From positions 620,001-684,000 of the forward strand of contig JALKFA010000001.1 in the NCBI GenBank assembly GCA_024169445.1: a stretch of 64,000 nt of DNA, written 5' to 3'. Source of the DNA: Buttiauxella agrestis ATCC 33320. Lineage in GTDB: Bacteria > Pseudomonadota > Gammaproteobacteria > Enterobacterales > Enterobacteriaceae. This document shows positions 1-10,508 of the stretch, piece after piece. A program made the position numbers and the translations under genes. A model generated the notes under the pieces. It searched no databases and was not told where the DNA came from. It saw only the letters and a list, made by a program, of their open reading frames with translations. Within the stretch, counting starts at the first letter, position 1; each line of letters starts with the position of its first letter.

Positions 1-1236
1 ATTCTCTACCATCGTTACCCACAGCGTTTTACGATGGAGAAACAAATTGAAGCCCTCGAGAAAATTGCTCGCCAGAATCCGGACAACCCGGTTGGGCAGT
101 TTTGTCATTATCACTTCAGCCGTATCGCCCGCGTGCTGCGCATCCAACGCCCTCTGTACGCCCGTGATTTAATGGAAGACCGGCAGCGCCGTTTACCGCT
201 GTGGGCAGCACTGAAAAGCTATTTGTCGTTGAAATCTGCCGCCCTGCGCAACGCCGCCCGACTAGGCGTAATGCTAACCATCGCCAGTCTTTTCGGGGCA
301 TTTTTACATCTGCCGAAACCCTACTGGATTTTAATGACGGTGATGTTCGTTACGCAAAACGGCTACGGCGCCACGCGGGTACGCATTCTGCACCGTTCGG
401 CAGGGACCATTGCTGGCCTGGCGATTGCGGGTATCGCCCTGCACTTTCACTTCCCACAAAGCATTGCCCTGGCCGCGATGCTGGTCATTACGCTGGTCAG
501 CTATTTGTTTATTCGCCAGAGCTATGGCTGGGCGACGATTGGTTTTACCGTGACGGCGGTATATACCCTGCAACTGCTCACACTCAGCGCCGAGCAATTT
601 ATCGTCCCGCGCTTGATTGATACTCTGCTCGGCTGTTTGATTGCCTTCGGCGGCATGGTTTGGCTGTGGCCGCAGTGGCAAAGCGGTTTGTTGCGCCAGA
701 ACGCCCACGACGCGCTTGAAAAAGACCAGGACGCGATTCGCCTGATTCTGAGCAACGATCCCGAACCCACGCCGCTAGCCTGGCAACGAATGAAGGTCAA
801 TCAAGCCCATAATGCGCTGTTTAACTCACTGAATCAGGCGATGCAGGAACCCGGTTTTAACTCGCATTACCTGGCAGATATGAAATTGTGGGTGACGCAC
901 AGCCAGTTTATTGTCGAGCACATCAACGCCATGACTACGCTTGCGCGCGAGCACAACATGCTGACACCGGATTTAGCCCAGCGCTATTTGCAGTCGTGTG
1001 AAATTGCGCTGCAACGATGCCAGCAGCGGCTGCAATATGATGGGCCAGGTGAGACTAACGACGCGAATATTCTTGACCCACTGGAAGGGCTTCCGAGTGG
1101 GCCATTAAGCACGATGGAGCAACATTTACAGCGGATTCTGGGCCACCTCAGCACCATGCACACTATTTCTTCGGTTGCATGGCGTCAGCGGCCACATCAT
1201 GGTATCTGGCTGAACCGCTTGCGGCGGTCGGATTAA
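1..1236 (+). CDS. yhfK: YhfK, FUSC/YccS-family inner-membrane protein (5' end cut by window)
   Basis: The reading frame is open from base 1, so this is the C-terminal 411 codons of a longer gene; the E. coli protein is about 700 residues. Several hydrophobic stretches (roughly codons 85-225 of the visible part) form the second membrane block of the fusaric-acid-resistance-like (FUSC) fold, followed by a soluble helical tail. The biochemical function of YhfK is unknown; relatives are proposed aromatic-acid or xenobiotic exporters. In E. coli it lies directly downstream of crp, which would be just left of this window. It converges on argD with only 3 bases between the stop codons. Identity is sure by similarity and context; role is not. 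Confidence 0.93.
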   Translation: MLYHRYPQRFTMEKQIEALEKIARQNPDNPVGQFCHYHFSRIARVLRIQRPLYARDLMEDRQRRLPLWAALKSYLSLKSAALRNAARLGVMLTIASLFGAFLHLPKPYWILMTVMFVTQNGYGATRVRILHRSAGTIAGLAIAGIALHFHFPQSIALAAMLVITLVSYLFIRQSYGWATIGFTVTAVYTLQLLTLSAEQFIVPRLIDTLLGCLIAFGGMVWLWPQWQSGLLRQNAHDALEKDQDAIRLILSNDPEPTPLAWQRMKVNQAHNALFNSLNQAMQEPGFNSHYLADMKLWVTHSQFIVEHINAMTTLAREHNMLTPDLAQRYLQSCEIALQRCQQRLQYDGPGETNDANILDPLEGLPSGPLSTMEQHLQRILGHLSTMHTISSVAWRQRPHHGIWLNRLRRSD

Positions 1237-1239
1237 CGA

Positions 1240-2460
<1,221 letters not shown>

Positions 2461-2503
2461 TTATTGCCTATCCCCTTTTTACGCATAAAAACTTCATGAG
2501 AGA

Positions 2504-2546
2504 CACGTGAAAATATAATCATGAAATATGCATAAAAAATCATTTA
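2504..2546 (-). promoter_or_regulatory. Candidate ArgR operator (two ARG boxes)
   Basis: Two 18-bp sequences (2506-2523 and 2527-2544) separated by 3 bp resemble ARG boxes of the TGAA-N6-TTCA type. The first has TGAA-N6-ATCA (7 of 8 core positions); the second has TGCA-N6-ATCA. The 3-bp spacing is the classical arrangement for one ArgR hexamer. They lie 46-84 bp upstream of the argD start codon. Seen in sequence; binding is inferred. Confidence 0.6.
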
Positions 2547-2560
2547 TTGGCAATAAAAAA

Positions 2561-3124
2561 TCAATACTTCAGGAAATTGGCTAACAGTTGATGCCCCTGC
2601 TCGCTGAGAATACTTTCCGGGTGAAACTGCACCCCCTCCAGCGCCAGTTCGCGATGACGAATACCCATAATTTCTTGTTTATCCGTCCACGCTGTCACTT
2701 CAAAACACTCAGGTAACGATGGCGGGTCGATAACCAAAGAGTGATAACGCGTCACGGTCAGAGGGTTGTTCAGGCCGCTGAAAACACCAGTATTGTTATG
2801 GGTGATAGCCGAGGTTTTACCGTGCATCACTTTTTCGGCACGGACAATGGTTGCACCAAATGCTTGTGCAATCGCCTGGTGTCCAAGGCAAACGCCGAGG
2901 ATCGGTAGCTTTCCGGCGAAGTGAGTAATCGCCGCAAGGGATATGCCCGCTTCAGTTGGCGTGCAAGGTCCGGGAGAGATAACCAGTTTTTCAGGTACCA
3001 ACGCGCTGATTTCAGAAAGGGTCAGCTCATCGTTACGTTTCACCACTACTTCCGCGCCTAATTCGCAAAAGTACTGATAAAGGTTCCAGGTGAATGAGTC
3101 GTAATTGTCGATAAGCAGTAGCAT
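2561..3124 (-). CDS. pabA: Aminodeoxychorismate synthase, glutamine amidotransferase subunit
   Basis: A 187-residue class I glutamine amidotransferase, the E. coli PabA length. It releases ammonia from glutamine for PabB, which converts chorismate to 4-amino-4-deoxychorismate in folate (p-aminobenzoate) synthesis. The catalytic triad is visible: C79 in GVCLGH, H168 and E170 in QFHPES. The oxyanion segment SPGPCTP is at about 50-56. The fic gene ends 33 bp upstream of the pabA start on the same strand, so the two may be co-transcribed as in E. coli. Confidence 0.96.
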   Translation of the reverse strand: MLLLIDNYDSFTWNLYQYFCELGAEVVVKRNDELTLSEISALVPEKLVISPGPCTPTEAGISLAAITHFAGKLPILGVCLGHQAIAQAFGATIVRAEKVMHGKTSAITHNNTGVFSGLNNPLTVTRYHSLVIDPPSLPECFEVTAWTDKQEIMGIRHRELALEGVQFHPESILSEQGHQLLANFLKY

Positions 3125-3156
3125 CGCGGCTCCGGAGTAAAAAGAACCGCGCTATT

Positions 3157-3759
3157 CTATTCGCTTTCGCACGCTTCACTCACCACTTTAGTGAAAATCT
3201 CCGTCAGCGCTGCCAGCTCACCCAGCGCTCCAGCCTGATTGGCTTCTTGCCAGGCTTGCGGAGCAACGTCCTTCCAGTCCAGAACATAACCGGCATGAAT
3301 CGCTAACTGCTCGAAGAAAACGCGCTGCGCACGACCACTGCCAACAAAAAACGGGTGAAGTACGTTAATCTCACAATAGAAATGTGCCAGGCGTTGAACG
3401 AACTCAGTTCTGGAAAGCCCGACCAGGTAATGTTCGTCCTCCATTTCCTGCATCAGATCGTTACCTTCATTTTCGATGTACTCGAAATGACAGAACTGTG
3501 TCTCCCCTTTGGAAATATCAACATCTCGTATCTCGCCTGCCCAGTCGAAAATATCCTGAAACAGCTGCTGATGGATGGCACACAACCAGGGTAATCCGCG
3601 ATGCAGCGGGCCAAGTTCAATCGTTTCTACGCGCTGTGCGATAGTCTCATCTTGCGCATGAGGCTCAAGAATATCCAGCCGGGAACTGGCCTGAAATGAA
3701 CGGCTTCGCTGTTGCTGCCAAAGGCGGGACTTTTGTTTGTCGGTAAGTTTCTTTGCCAT
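3157..3759 (-). CDS. fic: Fic-domain protein with YhfG-antitoxin-like N-terminus (apparent yhfG-fic fusion)
   Basis: A 200-residue protein. Residues from about 38 to the end match E. coli Fic closely (IELGPL, FDWAGE, CEINVLHPF). The Fic motif is HPFFVGSGRAQR at 135-146: the catalytic His135 is kept, but the acidic Mg-binding position is Val139 and the usual Asn is Ser141, as I recall is also the case in E. coli Fic. Residues 1-28 (MAKKLTDKQKSRLW..., FQASSRL) do not look like a Fic N-terminus but closely match the N-terminus of YhfG, the small antitoxin normally encoded upstream. The antitoxin motif [S/T]xxxE[G/N] is SSRLDI here (25-30), with Glu to Asp and Gly to Ile. No separate yhfG is present. 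The start is supported by an AGGGAGG ribosome site 5 bp before ATG. Probable deletion fusion; activity unknown. Confidence 0.88.
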   Translation of the reverse strand: MAKKLTDKQKSRLWQQQRSRSFQASSRLDILEPHAQDETIAQRVETIELGPLHRGLPWLCAIHQQLFQDIFDWAGEIRDVDISKGETQFCHFEYIENEGNDLMQEMEDEHYLVGLSRTEFVQRLAHFYCEINVLHPFFVGSGRAQRVFFEQLAIHAGYVLDWKDVAPQAWQEANQAGALGELAALTEIFTKVVSEACESE

Positions 3760-3866
3760 GGTGCCTCCCTAACATGACCCTTTCTTGCCACAAGTATAAG
3801 CAGCAATCGGTGGAAGTGCTGGAAGGAGGAGATTGCGCGAGTAGAGAATACCCGCGCGGGAATTTT

Positions 3867-4577
<711 letters not shown>

Positions 4578-4579
4578 TC

Positions 4580-4601
4580 AATTGTGATTCATATCACTTA
4601 A
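4580..4601 (+). promoter_or_regulatory. Candidate CRP-binding site between ppiA and tsgA
   Basis: The halves TGTGA (4583-4587) and TCACT (4594-4598) are spaced by 6 bp, with A/T flanks, 9 of 10 matches to the CRP core. It lies 141 bp upstream of the ppiA start and 119 bp upstream of tsgA. E. coli ppiA is known to be CRP-regulated. The rest of this 280-bp gap is AT-rich with no further site I can support. Confidence 0.65.
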
Positions 4602-4719
4602 AGCGCAGTAACAAACCCCAAATGATTCATAAAATGTATGAATAAATCACGTTTTTGACTAAAATCCATTCTTCTCGAGTGCTGTCAAAGCACTTTACAT
4701 TTCTATTCACAGGCTTGTC

Positions 4720-5898
4720 ATGACTAACAGCAACCGCATTAAGCTCACATGGATCAGCTTTTTCTCCTACGCACTGACCGGCGCGTTGGTGATCGTCACC
4801 GGGATGGTGATGGGCAATATTGCCGAATACTTCCACGTACCCGTCTCCAGCATGAGTAATACCTTTACCTTCCTGAACGCGGGTATTTTAATTTCTATTT
4901 TCCTGAATGCCTGGTTAATGGAAATCGTGCCACTGAAAACTCAGTTGCGCTTTGGTTTTATACTGATGGTTCTGGCGGTTGCCGGGCTTGTCTTTGGCGA
5001 CAACCTAACCATTTTCTCGGCGGCAATGTTTGTGCTTGGGCTGGTCAGCGGTATCACGATGTCGATTGGTACATTCCTGATAACCCACATGTATGAAGGT
5101 CGTGAACGCGGTTCACGCCTGTTGTTTACCGACTCCTTCTTCAGCATGGCGGGGATGATTTTCCCAATGGTTGCCGCGATTCTGCTGGCTCGCAGCATCG
5201 ACTGGTACTGGGTTTACGTCTGCATCGGTCTGGTGTACGTCGCTATCTTCATCCTGACTTTCGGTTGCGACTTCCCGGCATTAGGCAAACACGCCGCACC
5301 AACCGAGAAAGTGGCCGAGAAAGAAAAATGGGGGGTTGGCGTGCTGTTCCTGTCGATTGCCGCGCTGTGCTACATCTTAGGCCAACTGGGCTTTATCTCT
5401 TGGGTTCCGGAATACGCCAAAAGCCTCGGCATGAACCTGAATGATGCCGGTCAGTTAGTCAGTGATTTCTGGATGTCTTACATGTTCGGTATGTGGGCGT
5501 TCAGTTTCATTTTGCGTTTCTTCGATCTGCAACGCATTCTGACTGTTCTTGCGGGTGCAGCTACCGTTCTGATGTACCTGTTCAACACCAGCGAACCCAC
5601 TCATCTGGCATGGTTTATTCTGGCTCTGGGCTTCTTCTCTAGCGCGATTTACACCTCGGTTATCACCCTTGGTTCATTGCAGACCAAAGTTGCCTCACCA
5701 AAACTGGTTAACTTCGTCCTGACTTGCGGTACTATCGGCACCATGCTGACCTTTGTGGTTACCGGCCCGATCGTGGCTCACAGCGGCCCGCATGCGGCGC
5801 TGCAAACCGCAAACGGCTTGTATGCCGTGGTGTTTGTTATGTGCCTGATTTTGGGTCTGGTGACGAAACACCGTCAGCATAACGCGACAATACATTAA
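4720..5898 (+). CDS. tsgA: TsgA, major facilitator superfamily transporter
   Basis: A 392-residue MFS protein with about 12 hydrophobic helices in the inner membrane, one residue shorter than E. coli TsgA. Conserved start [14 protein letters not shown] and the motif [18 protein letters not shown] mark the family. TsgA was named as a tellurite/selenite resistance-linked gene in Salmonella; its true substrate is not established. It is followed by a REP-like palindrome and converges on codA. Confidence 0.95.
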   Translation: MTNSNRIKLTWISFFSYALTGALVIVTGMVMGNIAEYFHVPVSSMSNTFTFLNAGILISIFLNAWLMEIVPLKTQLRFGFILMVLAVAGLVFGDNLTIFSAAMFVLGLVSGITMSIGTFLITHMYEGRERGSRLLFTDSFFSMAGMIFPMVAAILLARSIDWYWVYVCIGLVYVAIFILTFGCDFPALGKHAAPTEKVAEKEKWGVGVLFLSIAALCYILGQLGFISWVPEYAKSLGMNLNDAGQLVSDFWMSYMFGMWAFSFILRFFDLQRILTVLAGAATVLMYLFNTSEPTHLAWFILALGFFSSAIYTSVITLGSLQTKVASPKLVNFVLTCGTIGTMLTFVVTGPIVAHSGPHAALQTANGLYAVVFVMCLILGLVTKHRQHNATIH

Positions 5899-5906
5899 TC
5901 GTTTTA

Positions 5907-5938
5907 TAGGGCGGATAAGCGCAAGCGCCATCCGCCAC
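5907..5938. repeat. REP-like palindrome downstream of tsgA
   Basis: An imperfect palindrome (GGCGGAT...ATCCGCC with an AAGCG/CGCC centre) sits between the convergent tsgA and codA stop codons. It belongs to the same family as the palindromes at 50501-50529 and 60995-61068. Typical of enterobacterial REP sequences that stabilise mRNA 3' ends. Confidence 0.75.
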
Positions 5939-5941
5939 TTT

Positions 5942-7225
5942 TCATCCACCAAATGTTATCTCTTCGGCTTCATCCAGCATCACCCAGGTTTGCGACAACT
6001 GCGTGGTCGCAATCACCTTCCCTGCCCGCACTGACCAACGCACTGGCACCTGCCTGCGCACCGCATCAAAGCCATTTTCAGCCGGAAGAATAATCAGGTT
6101 CGCTGCATTTCCCTCGGCAATGCCGTAATCCTGCACGCCGAAGGTGCGCGCACTGTTATCGGTAATCAGTTTTAAGCCTTCATCAATTTGCTGATAGCCC
6201 ATCATCTGGCAAACATGCAGCCCCATATGCAGCACCTGCAACATATTGGCGGTGCCCAGCGGATACCACGGGTCGAATACATCATCATGACCAAAACAGA
6301 CGTTAATTCCTGCTTCGAGCAACTCTTTAACCCGCGTGATACCACGGCGTTTCGGATAATCATCAAAGCGCCCTTGCAGATGAATATTCACCAGCGGATT
6401 GGCGACAAAGTTAATCCCCGACAGCTTCAGCAAACGGAACAGCCGCGAGGTGTAAGCGCCATTGTAAGAGTGCATTGCCGTGGTATGGCTGGCGGTAACG
6501 CGTGCGCCAATGCCATCCCGTAGCGCCAGCGCGGCTACGGTTTCCACAAAGCGCGATTGTTCATCGTCAATTTCATCACAGTGAATATCTAACGGACGGT
6601 CATATTTGCTCGCCAGCGCGAAAGCTTTATGCAGCGACTCAACGCCATATTCGCGGGTGAATTCAAAATGCGGGATAGCGCCCACCACGTCAGCACCCAG
6701 CCGTAAGGCCTCCTCCAGCAAGGCTTCACCGTTGGGATACGAAAGAATCCCCTCCTGCGGAAATGCCACGATTTGCACCTCAATCCACGGCGCGGCCTCT
6801 TTTTTCACTTCCAGCATCGCTTTAAGCGCGGTCAGCGTCGGGTCGGAAACATCAACGTGTGTACGCACGTACTGAATACCGTTGGCAATCTGCCACTTCA
6901 GCGTTTGCCAGGCGCGCTGCTTCACGTCCTCGTGGGTCAGCAACGCCTTGCGTTCAGCCCAGCGTTCAATGCCTTCAAACAAGGTGCCTGATTGATTCCA
7001 GCTCGGTTGCCCGGCAGTCTGCGTGGTATCAAGGTGGATGTGCGGCTCAATAAATGGCGGGATTGCCAGACCGCCGCGCCCGTCAAGAATCTGCTGGCTC
7101 TCTGGCTGCGTTTCGCACATCGGCTTAATGGCCTTGATGCGCCCATTTTCGAAGGCTAATTGCCACAAACCTTCACGCCCCACCAGGCGCACATTTTGAA
7201 TTAACTCCAACGTCTTGTTGCTCAT
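5942..7225 (-). CDS. codA: Cytosine deaminase
   Basis: A 427-residue amidohydrolase, the same length as E. coli CodA and very similar throughout. It hydrolyses cytosine to uracil and ammonia in pyrimidine salvage. Metal-binding and catalytic motifs are visible: EPHIHLD (H62, H64), [20 protein letters not shown] and [11 protein letters not shown] longer in-frame start adds 20 residues; the ATG at 7225 matches the family start and has an AAGAAGGGG ribosome site. The cytosine permease gene codB, partner of codA in E. coli, is not next to it. It is divergent from nirB, so the 227-bp gap carries both promoters. Confidence 0.95.
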   Translation of the reverse strand: MSNKTLELIQNVRLVGREGLWQLAFENGRIKAIKPMCETQPESQQILDGRGGLAIPPFIEPHIHLDTTQTAGQPSWNQSGTLFEGIERWAERKALLTHEDVKQRAWQTLKWQIANGIQYVRTHVDVSDPTLTALKAMLEVKKEAAPWIEVQIVAFPQEGILSYPNGEALLEEALRLGADVVGAIPHFEFTREYGVESLHKAFALASKYDRPLDIHCDEIDDEQSRFVETVAALALRDGIGARVTASHTTAMHSYNGAYTSRLFRLLKLSGINFVANPLVNIHLQGRFDDYPKRRGITRVKELLEAGINVCFGHDDVFDPWYPLGTANMLQVLHMGLHVCQMMGYQQIDEGLKLITDNSARTFGVQDYGIAEGNAANLIILPAENGFDAVRRQVPVRWSVRAGKVIATTQLSQTWVMLDEAEEITFGG

Positions 7226-7351
7226 ACCCACCCCTTCTTGATTAGCCGCCTCTATTTCATAGCACACACCGCAAAACGAGGACATTTATTGTCGGTCCGC
7301 GAATAACTAAACATTTCCACGACTTATAAAAACTCACTAAAATCAAACATA

Positions 7352-7367
7352 TACCTCTTAAGAGGTA
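7352..7367. promoter_or_regulatory. NarL/NarP 7-2-7 binding site of the nir promoter
   Basis: A perfect inverted repeat, TACCTCT-TA-AGAGGTA, matches the 7-2-7 heptamer arrangement bound by NarL and NarP. Its centre is 28 bp upstream of the FNR site centre, the same spacing as the -69.5 and -41.5 sites of E. coli nirB. It should mediate nitrate/nitrite activation. Confidence 0.88.
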
Positions 7368-7380
7368 TATAAAGGTGTAT

Positions 7381-7394
7381 TTGATTTGTATCAA
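7381..7394. promoter_or_regulatory. FNR-binding site of the nir promoter
   Basis: TTGAT-N4-ATCAA is a perfect FNR consensus, centred at 7387.5. Class II geometry (-41.5) predicts a transcription start near 7429, 24 bp before the nirB ATG. The same geometry drives anaerobic expression in E. coli. Confidence 0.92.
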
Positions 7395-7452
7395 TAACCA
7401 CCAATGCTGAATCGTTAAGGTAGGCGGTAATAGAAAAGAAATTGAGGCAATT

Positions 7453-10005
7453 ATGAGCAAAGTCAAAATCGCAATCATCGGTAATGGCATGGTCGGCCAT
7501 CGCTTTATCGAAGACTTACTTGATAAAGCCCAGCCAGGCCAATTCGACATTACTGTGTTCTGTGAAGAGCCGCGTAAAGCCTACGACCGCGTGCATCTGT
7601 CTTCCTATTTTTCGCATCATACCGCTGAAGAGTTATCGCTGGTCCGTGAAGGCTTTTACGAGAAACACGGCGTAAAAGTGCTGGTTGGCGAACGCGCCAT
7701 CACCATTAACCGCCAGGAAAAAGTCATCCACTCGAATACCGGTCGTACCGTGTATTACGACAAGCTGGTGATGGCCACCGGTTCTTACCCGTGGATCCCA
7801 CCGATTAAAGGCTCTGAAACACAAGACTGTTTCGTCTACCGTACCATTGAAGATTTGAACGCCATCGAAGCCTGTGCGCGCCGTAGTAAACGCGGTGCCG
7901 TGGTCGGTGGTGGTTTGCTGGGCCTCGAAGCCGCAGGCGCGCTGAAAAACCTCGGCGTCGAAACACATGTGATTGAATTCGCCCCGATGCTGATGGCCGA
8001 GCAACTCGACCACATGGGTGGCGAGCAGCTACGCAATAAAATCGAAAGCATGGGCGTGCGCGTTCATACCAGCAAGAACACCCTGGAAATCGTACAACAA
8101 GGCAACCAGGCACGTAAGACTATGCGCTTTGCCGATGGCACCGACCTGGAAGTAGATTTCATCGTCTTCTCCACCGGTATCCGCCCACGCGATAAACTCG
8201 CGACCCAATGCGGCCTGGCAACAGGTCAACGCGGCGGTATTGCGGTTAACGACACCTGCCAGACTTCTGACCCGGACATTTACGCCATCGGCGAATGCGC
8301 CAGCTGGAATAACCGCACCTTCGGCCTGGTCGCCCCTGGCTACAAAATGGCGCAAGTCACCGCTGACCACCTGATCGGTAGCGAAAACGCCTTTGAAGGC
8401 GCAGACATGAGCGCCAAGCTAAAACTGCTGGGTGTGGATGTCGGCGGGATTGGTGATGCACATGGTCGCACGCCAAACTGCCGCAGCTACGTTTATCTGG
8501 ATGAAAGCAAAGAAGTTTATAAGCGCCTGATTGTTAGCGCTGACAACAAAACCCTGCTCGGTGCGGTTCTGGTAGGCGACACCAGCGACTACGGCAACCT
8601 GCTGCAACTGGTACTCAATAACATCGAACTGCCGGAAAACCCGGACGCGCTGATTCTGCCTGCGCACGCCAGTTCCGGTAAGCCAGCGATTGGCGTCGAC
8701 AAACTGCCGGACAGCGCGCAAATCTGTTCCTGCTTCGATGTCACCAAAGGGCATCTGGTTAAAGCCATCAACAACGGCTGCCATACCGTTGCCGCGCTGA
8801 AAGCAGAAACCAAAGCCGGTACCGGCTGTGGTGGCTGTATTCCATTGATTACGCAAGTATTGAATGCCGAACTGAGCAAGCAAGGCATCGAAGTCAACCA
8901 CAACTTGTGTGAACACTTCGCGTTTTCACGCCAGGAGCTGTATCACCTGATCCGCGTTGAAGGCATTAAATCCTTCGACGAGCTGCTGCAAAAATACGGC
9001 AAAGGTTACGGCTGTGAAGTCTGTAAACCGACCGTCGGTTCGCTGCTGGCTTCTTGCTGGAACGACTATGTGCTGTCACCAAAGCACACCCCGCTTCAGG
9101 ACACCAACGACAACTTCCTCGGCAACATCCAGAAAGACGGCACTTACTCGGTGATCCCGCGTTCTGCTGGCGGGGAAATTACCCCAGAAGGTTTGATGGA
9201 AGTTGGCCGTATCGCTCGCGAATTTAACCTCTACACCAAAATCACCGGTTCCCAGCGTATCGGCCTGTTTGGTGCGCAGAAAGATGATTTGCCAGAAATC
9301 TGGCGTCAGCTGATTGAAGCCGGTTTTGAGACAGGCCACGCCTATGCGAAGGCACTGCGTATGGCAAAAACTTGTGTTGGTAGCACCTGGTGCCGTTACG
9401 GCGTTGGCGATAGCGTTGGCTTCGGCGTTGAGCTGGAAAACCGCTACAAAGGCATTCGTACTCCACACAAAATGAAGTTTGGTGTGTCCGGCTGTACCCG
9501 TGAATGTGCGGAAGCACAGGGTAAAGACGTCGGGATTATCGCCACTGAAAAAGGCTGGAACCTGTACGTCTGCGGTAACGGCGGTATGAAACCACGTCAC
9601 GCCGATTTACTGGCAGCAGATTTAGACAGTGAAACGCTGATCAAATACCTCGACCGTTTCATGATGTTCTACATCCGCACCGCCGACAAACTGACCCGTA
9701 CCGCGCCGTGGCTCGACAGCCTGGAAGGCGGCATTGAGTACCTGAAACAAGTCATTATCGACGACAAACTGGGTCTGAATGATCAACTGGAAGCTGAGCT
9801 GGCGCGCCTGCGCGAGAAAGTGATCTGCGAGTGGACTGAAACGGTGAATACACCGGAAGCCCAGGTTCGCTTCAAACACTTTATCAACAGCCCACACCGC
9901 GACCCGCATGTACAAATTGTGCCTGAGCGCGAGCAACACCGTCCGGCTACGCCTTACGAACGTATCCCGGTCACCCTGGTAGAAGAAGTGGAGGAAAATG
10001 TATGA
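7453..10005 (+). CDS. nirB: Nitrite reductase (NADH) large subunit
   Basis: An 850-residue cytoplasmic flavo-siroheme enzyme that reduces nitrite to ammonium with NADH. Domains in order: FAD/NAD(P)-binding region (IIGNGMVGHRF at the N-terminus; a second Rossmann motif AVVGGGLLGLEAAG), BFD-like [2Fe-2S] domain with CSCFD and TGCGGC (about 420-465), then nitrite/sulfite reductase repeats with the siroheme/[4Fe-4S] cysteines in KTCVGSTWC and SGCTRECAEA. E. coli NirB is 847 residues. The stop overlaps the nirD start by 4 bp (ATGA), so the two are translationally coupled. Confidence 0.98.
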   Translation: MSKVKIAIIGNGMVGHRFIEDLLDKAQPGQFDITVFCEEPRKAYDRVHLSSYFSHHTAEELSLVREGFYEKHGVKVLVGERAITINRQEKVIHSNTGRTVYYDKLVMATGSYPWIPPIKGSETQDCFVYRTIEDLNAIEACARRSKRGAVVGGGLLGLEAAGALKNLGVETHVIEFAPMLMAEQLDHMGGEQLRNKIESMGVRVHTSKNTLEIVQQGNQARKTMRFADGTDLEVDFIVFSTGIRPRDKLATQCGLATGQRGGIAVNDTCQTSDPDIYAIGECASWNNRTFGLVAPGYKMAQVTADHLIGSENAFEGADMSAKLKLLGVDVGGIGDAHGRTPNCRSYVYLDESKEVYKRLIVSADNKTLLGAVLVGDTSDYGNLLQLVLNNIELPENPDALILPAHASSGKPAIGVDKLPDSAQICSCFDVTKGHLVKAINNGCHTVAALKAETKAGTGCGGCIPLITQVLNAELSKQGIEVNHNLCEHFAFSRQELYHLIRVEGIKSFDELLQKYGKGYGCEVCKPTVGSLLASCWNDYVLSPKHTPLQDTNDNFLGNIQKDGTYSVIPRSAGGEITPEGLMEVGRIAREFNLYTKITGSQRIGLFGAQKDDLPEIWRQLIEAGFETGHAYAKALRMAKTCVGSTWCRYGVGDSVGFGVELENRYKGIRTPHKMKFGVSGCTRECAEAQGKDVGIIATEKGWNLYVCGNGGMKPRHADLLAADLDSETLIKYLDRFMMFYIRTADKLTRTAPWLDSLEGGIEYLKQVIIDDKLGLNDQLEAELARLREKVICEWTETVNTPEAQVRFKHFINSPHRDPHVQIVPEREQHRPATPYERIPVTLVEEVEENV

Positions 10006-10328
10006 GCCAGTGGACTACCGTTTGCCAGTTAAACGACATTCTGCCTGCTACCGGTGTTTGCGCATTGGTGGGTAATCAGCAGATTGCTATTTTCCGCCCA
10101 CGTAATGATGACCAGGTTTTCGCCATCAGCAATATCGACCCATTCTTTGAGGCCAGCGTGTTGTCTCGCGGCTTGATTGCTGAACATCAGAATGAATTGT
10201 GGGTTGCCAGCCCGTTGAAAAAGCAGCGTTTCAGACTGCGTGACGGGTTGTGCATGGAAGACGAGAGCCGTTCAATTGCGCATTACAAAGCGCGCGTACA
10301 AGACGGCCAGGTTCAGATTAAAGCTTAA
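10002..10328 (+). CDS. nirD: Nitrite reductase (NADH) small subunit
   Basis: A 108-residue Rieske-like small subunit of cytoplasmic nitrite reductase, the E. coli length. It forms the active NirBD enzyme. Members of this family have the Rieske fold but lack the [2Fe-2S] ligands, and no CxH...CxxH pair is present here either. It overlaps nirB by 4 bp. It is followed by a 180-bp gap filled with palindromic repeats before nirC. Confidence 0.96.
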   Translation: MSQWTTVCQLNDILPATGVCALVGNQQIAIFRPRNDDQVFAISNIDPFFEASVLSRGLIAEHQNELWVASPLKKQRFRLRDGLCMEDESRSIAHYKARVQDGQVQIKA

Positions 10329-10340
10329 GTCTTAAAACAA

Positions 10341-10460
10341 CCCTCACCCTAGCCCTCTCCCTGAGGGAGAGGGAATTAAATCGGTGTTCTCCCTCTCCTT
10401 GGGGAGAGGACATTAAATCGGTGTTCTCCCTCTCCTTGGGGAGAGGGCCGGGGTGAGGGG
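10341..10460. repeat. Palindromic-repeat array between nirD and nirC (three hairpins)
   Basis: Three strong stem-loops of the CCCTCTCC...GGAGAGG type lie in tandem (10352-10373, 10388-10410, 10425-10447). The second and third are copies of one 37-bp unit that starts ATTAAATCGGTGTTC at 10375 and 10412. The array is bounded by CCCTCACCC on the left and GGGTGAGGG on the right, so the whole block is itself palindromic. The same family recurs at 20748-20968, beside 38955, and at 52653-52708. Inside the nir operon it could act as an mRNA-stability or attenuation structure. Confidence 0.88.
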
Positions 10461-10508
10461 AAAATTTCAATTATTTATTTTTTCTTTCAATTTATTGGGA
10501 TAACAAAA

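Noticed and set aside
3835-3866. CCCGCGCGGG palindrome followed by a T-run near the ppiA stop
   Set aside because: It has the right look for a terminator only on the + strand, where no gene ends; the genes here are both on the minus strand.
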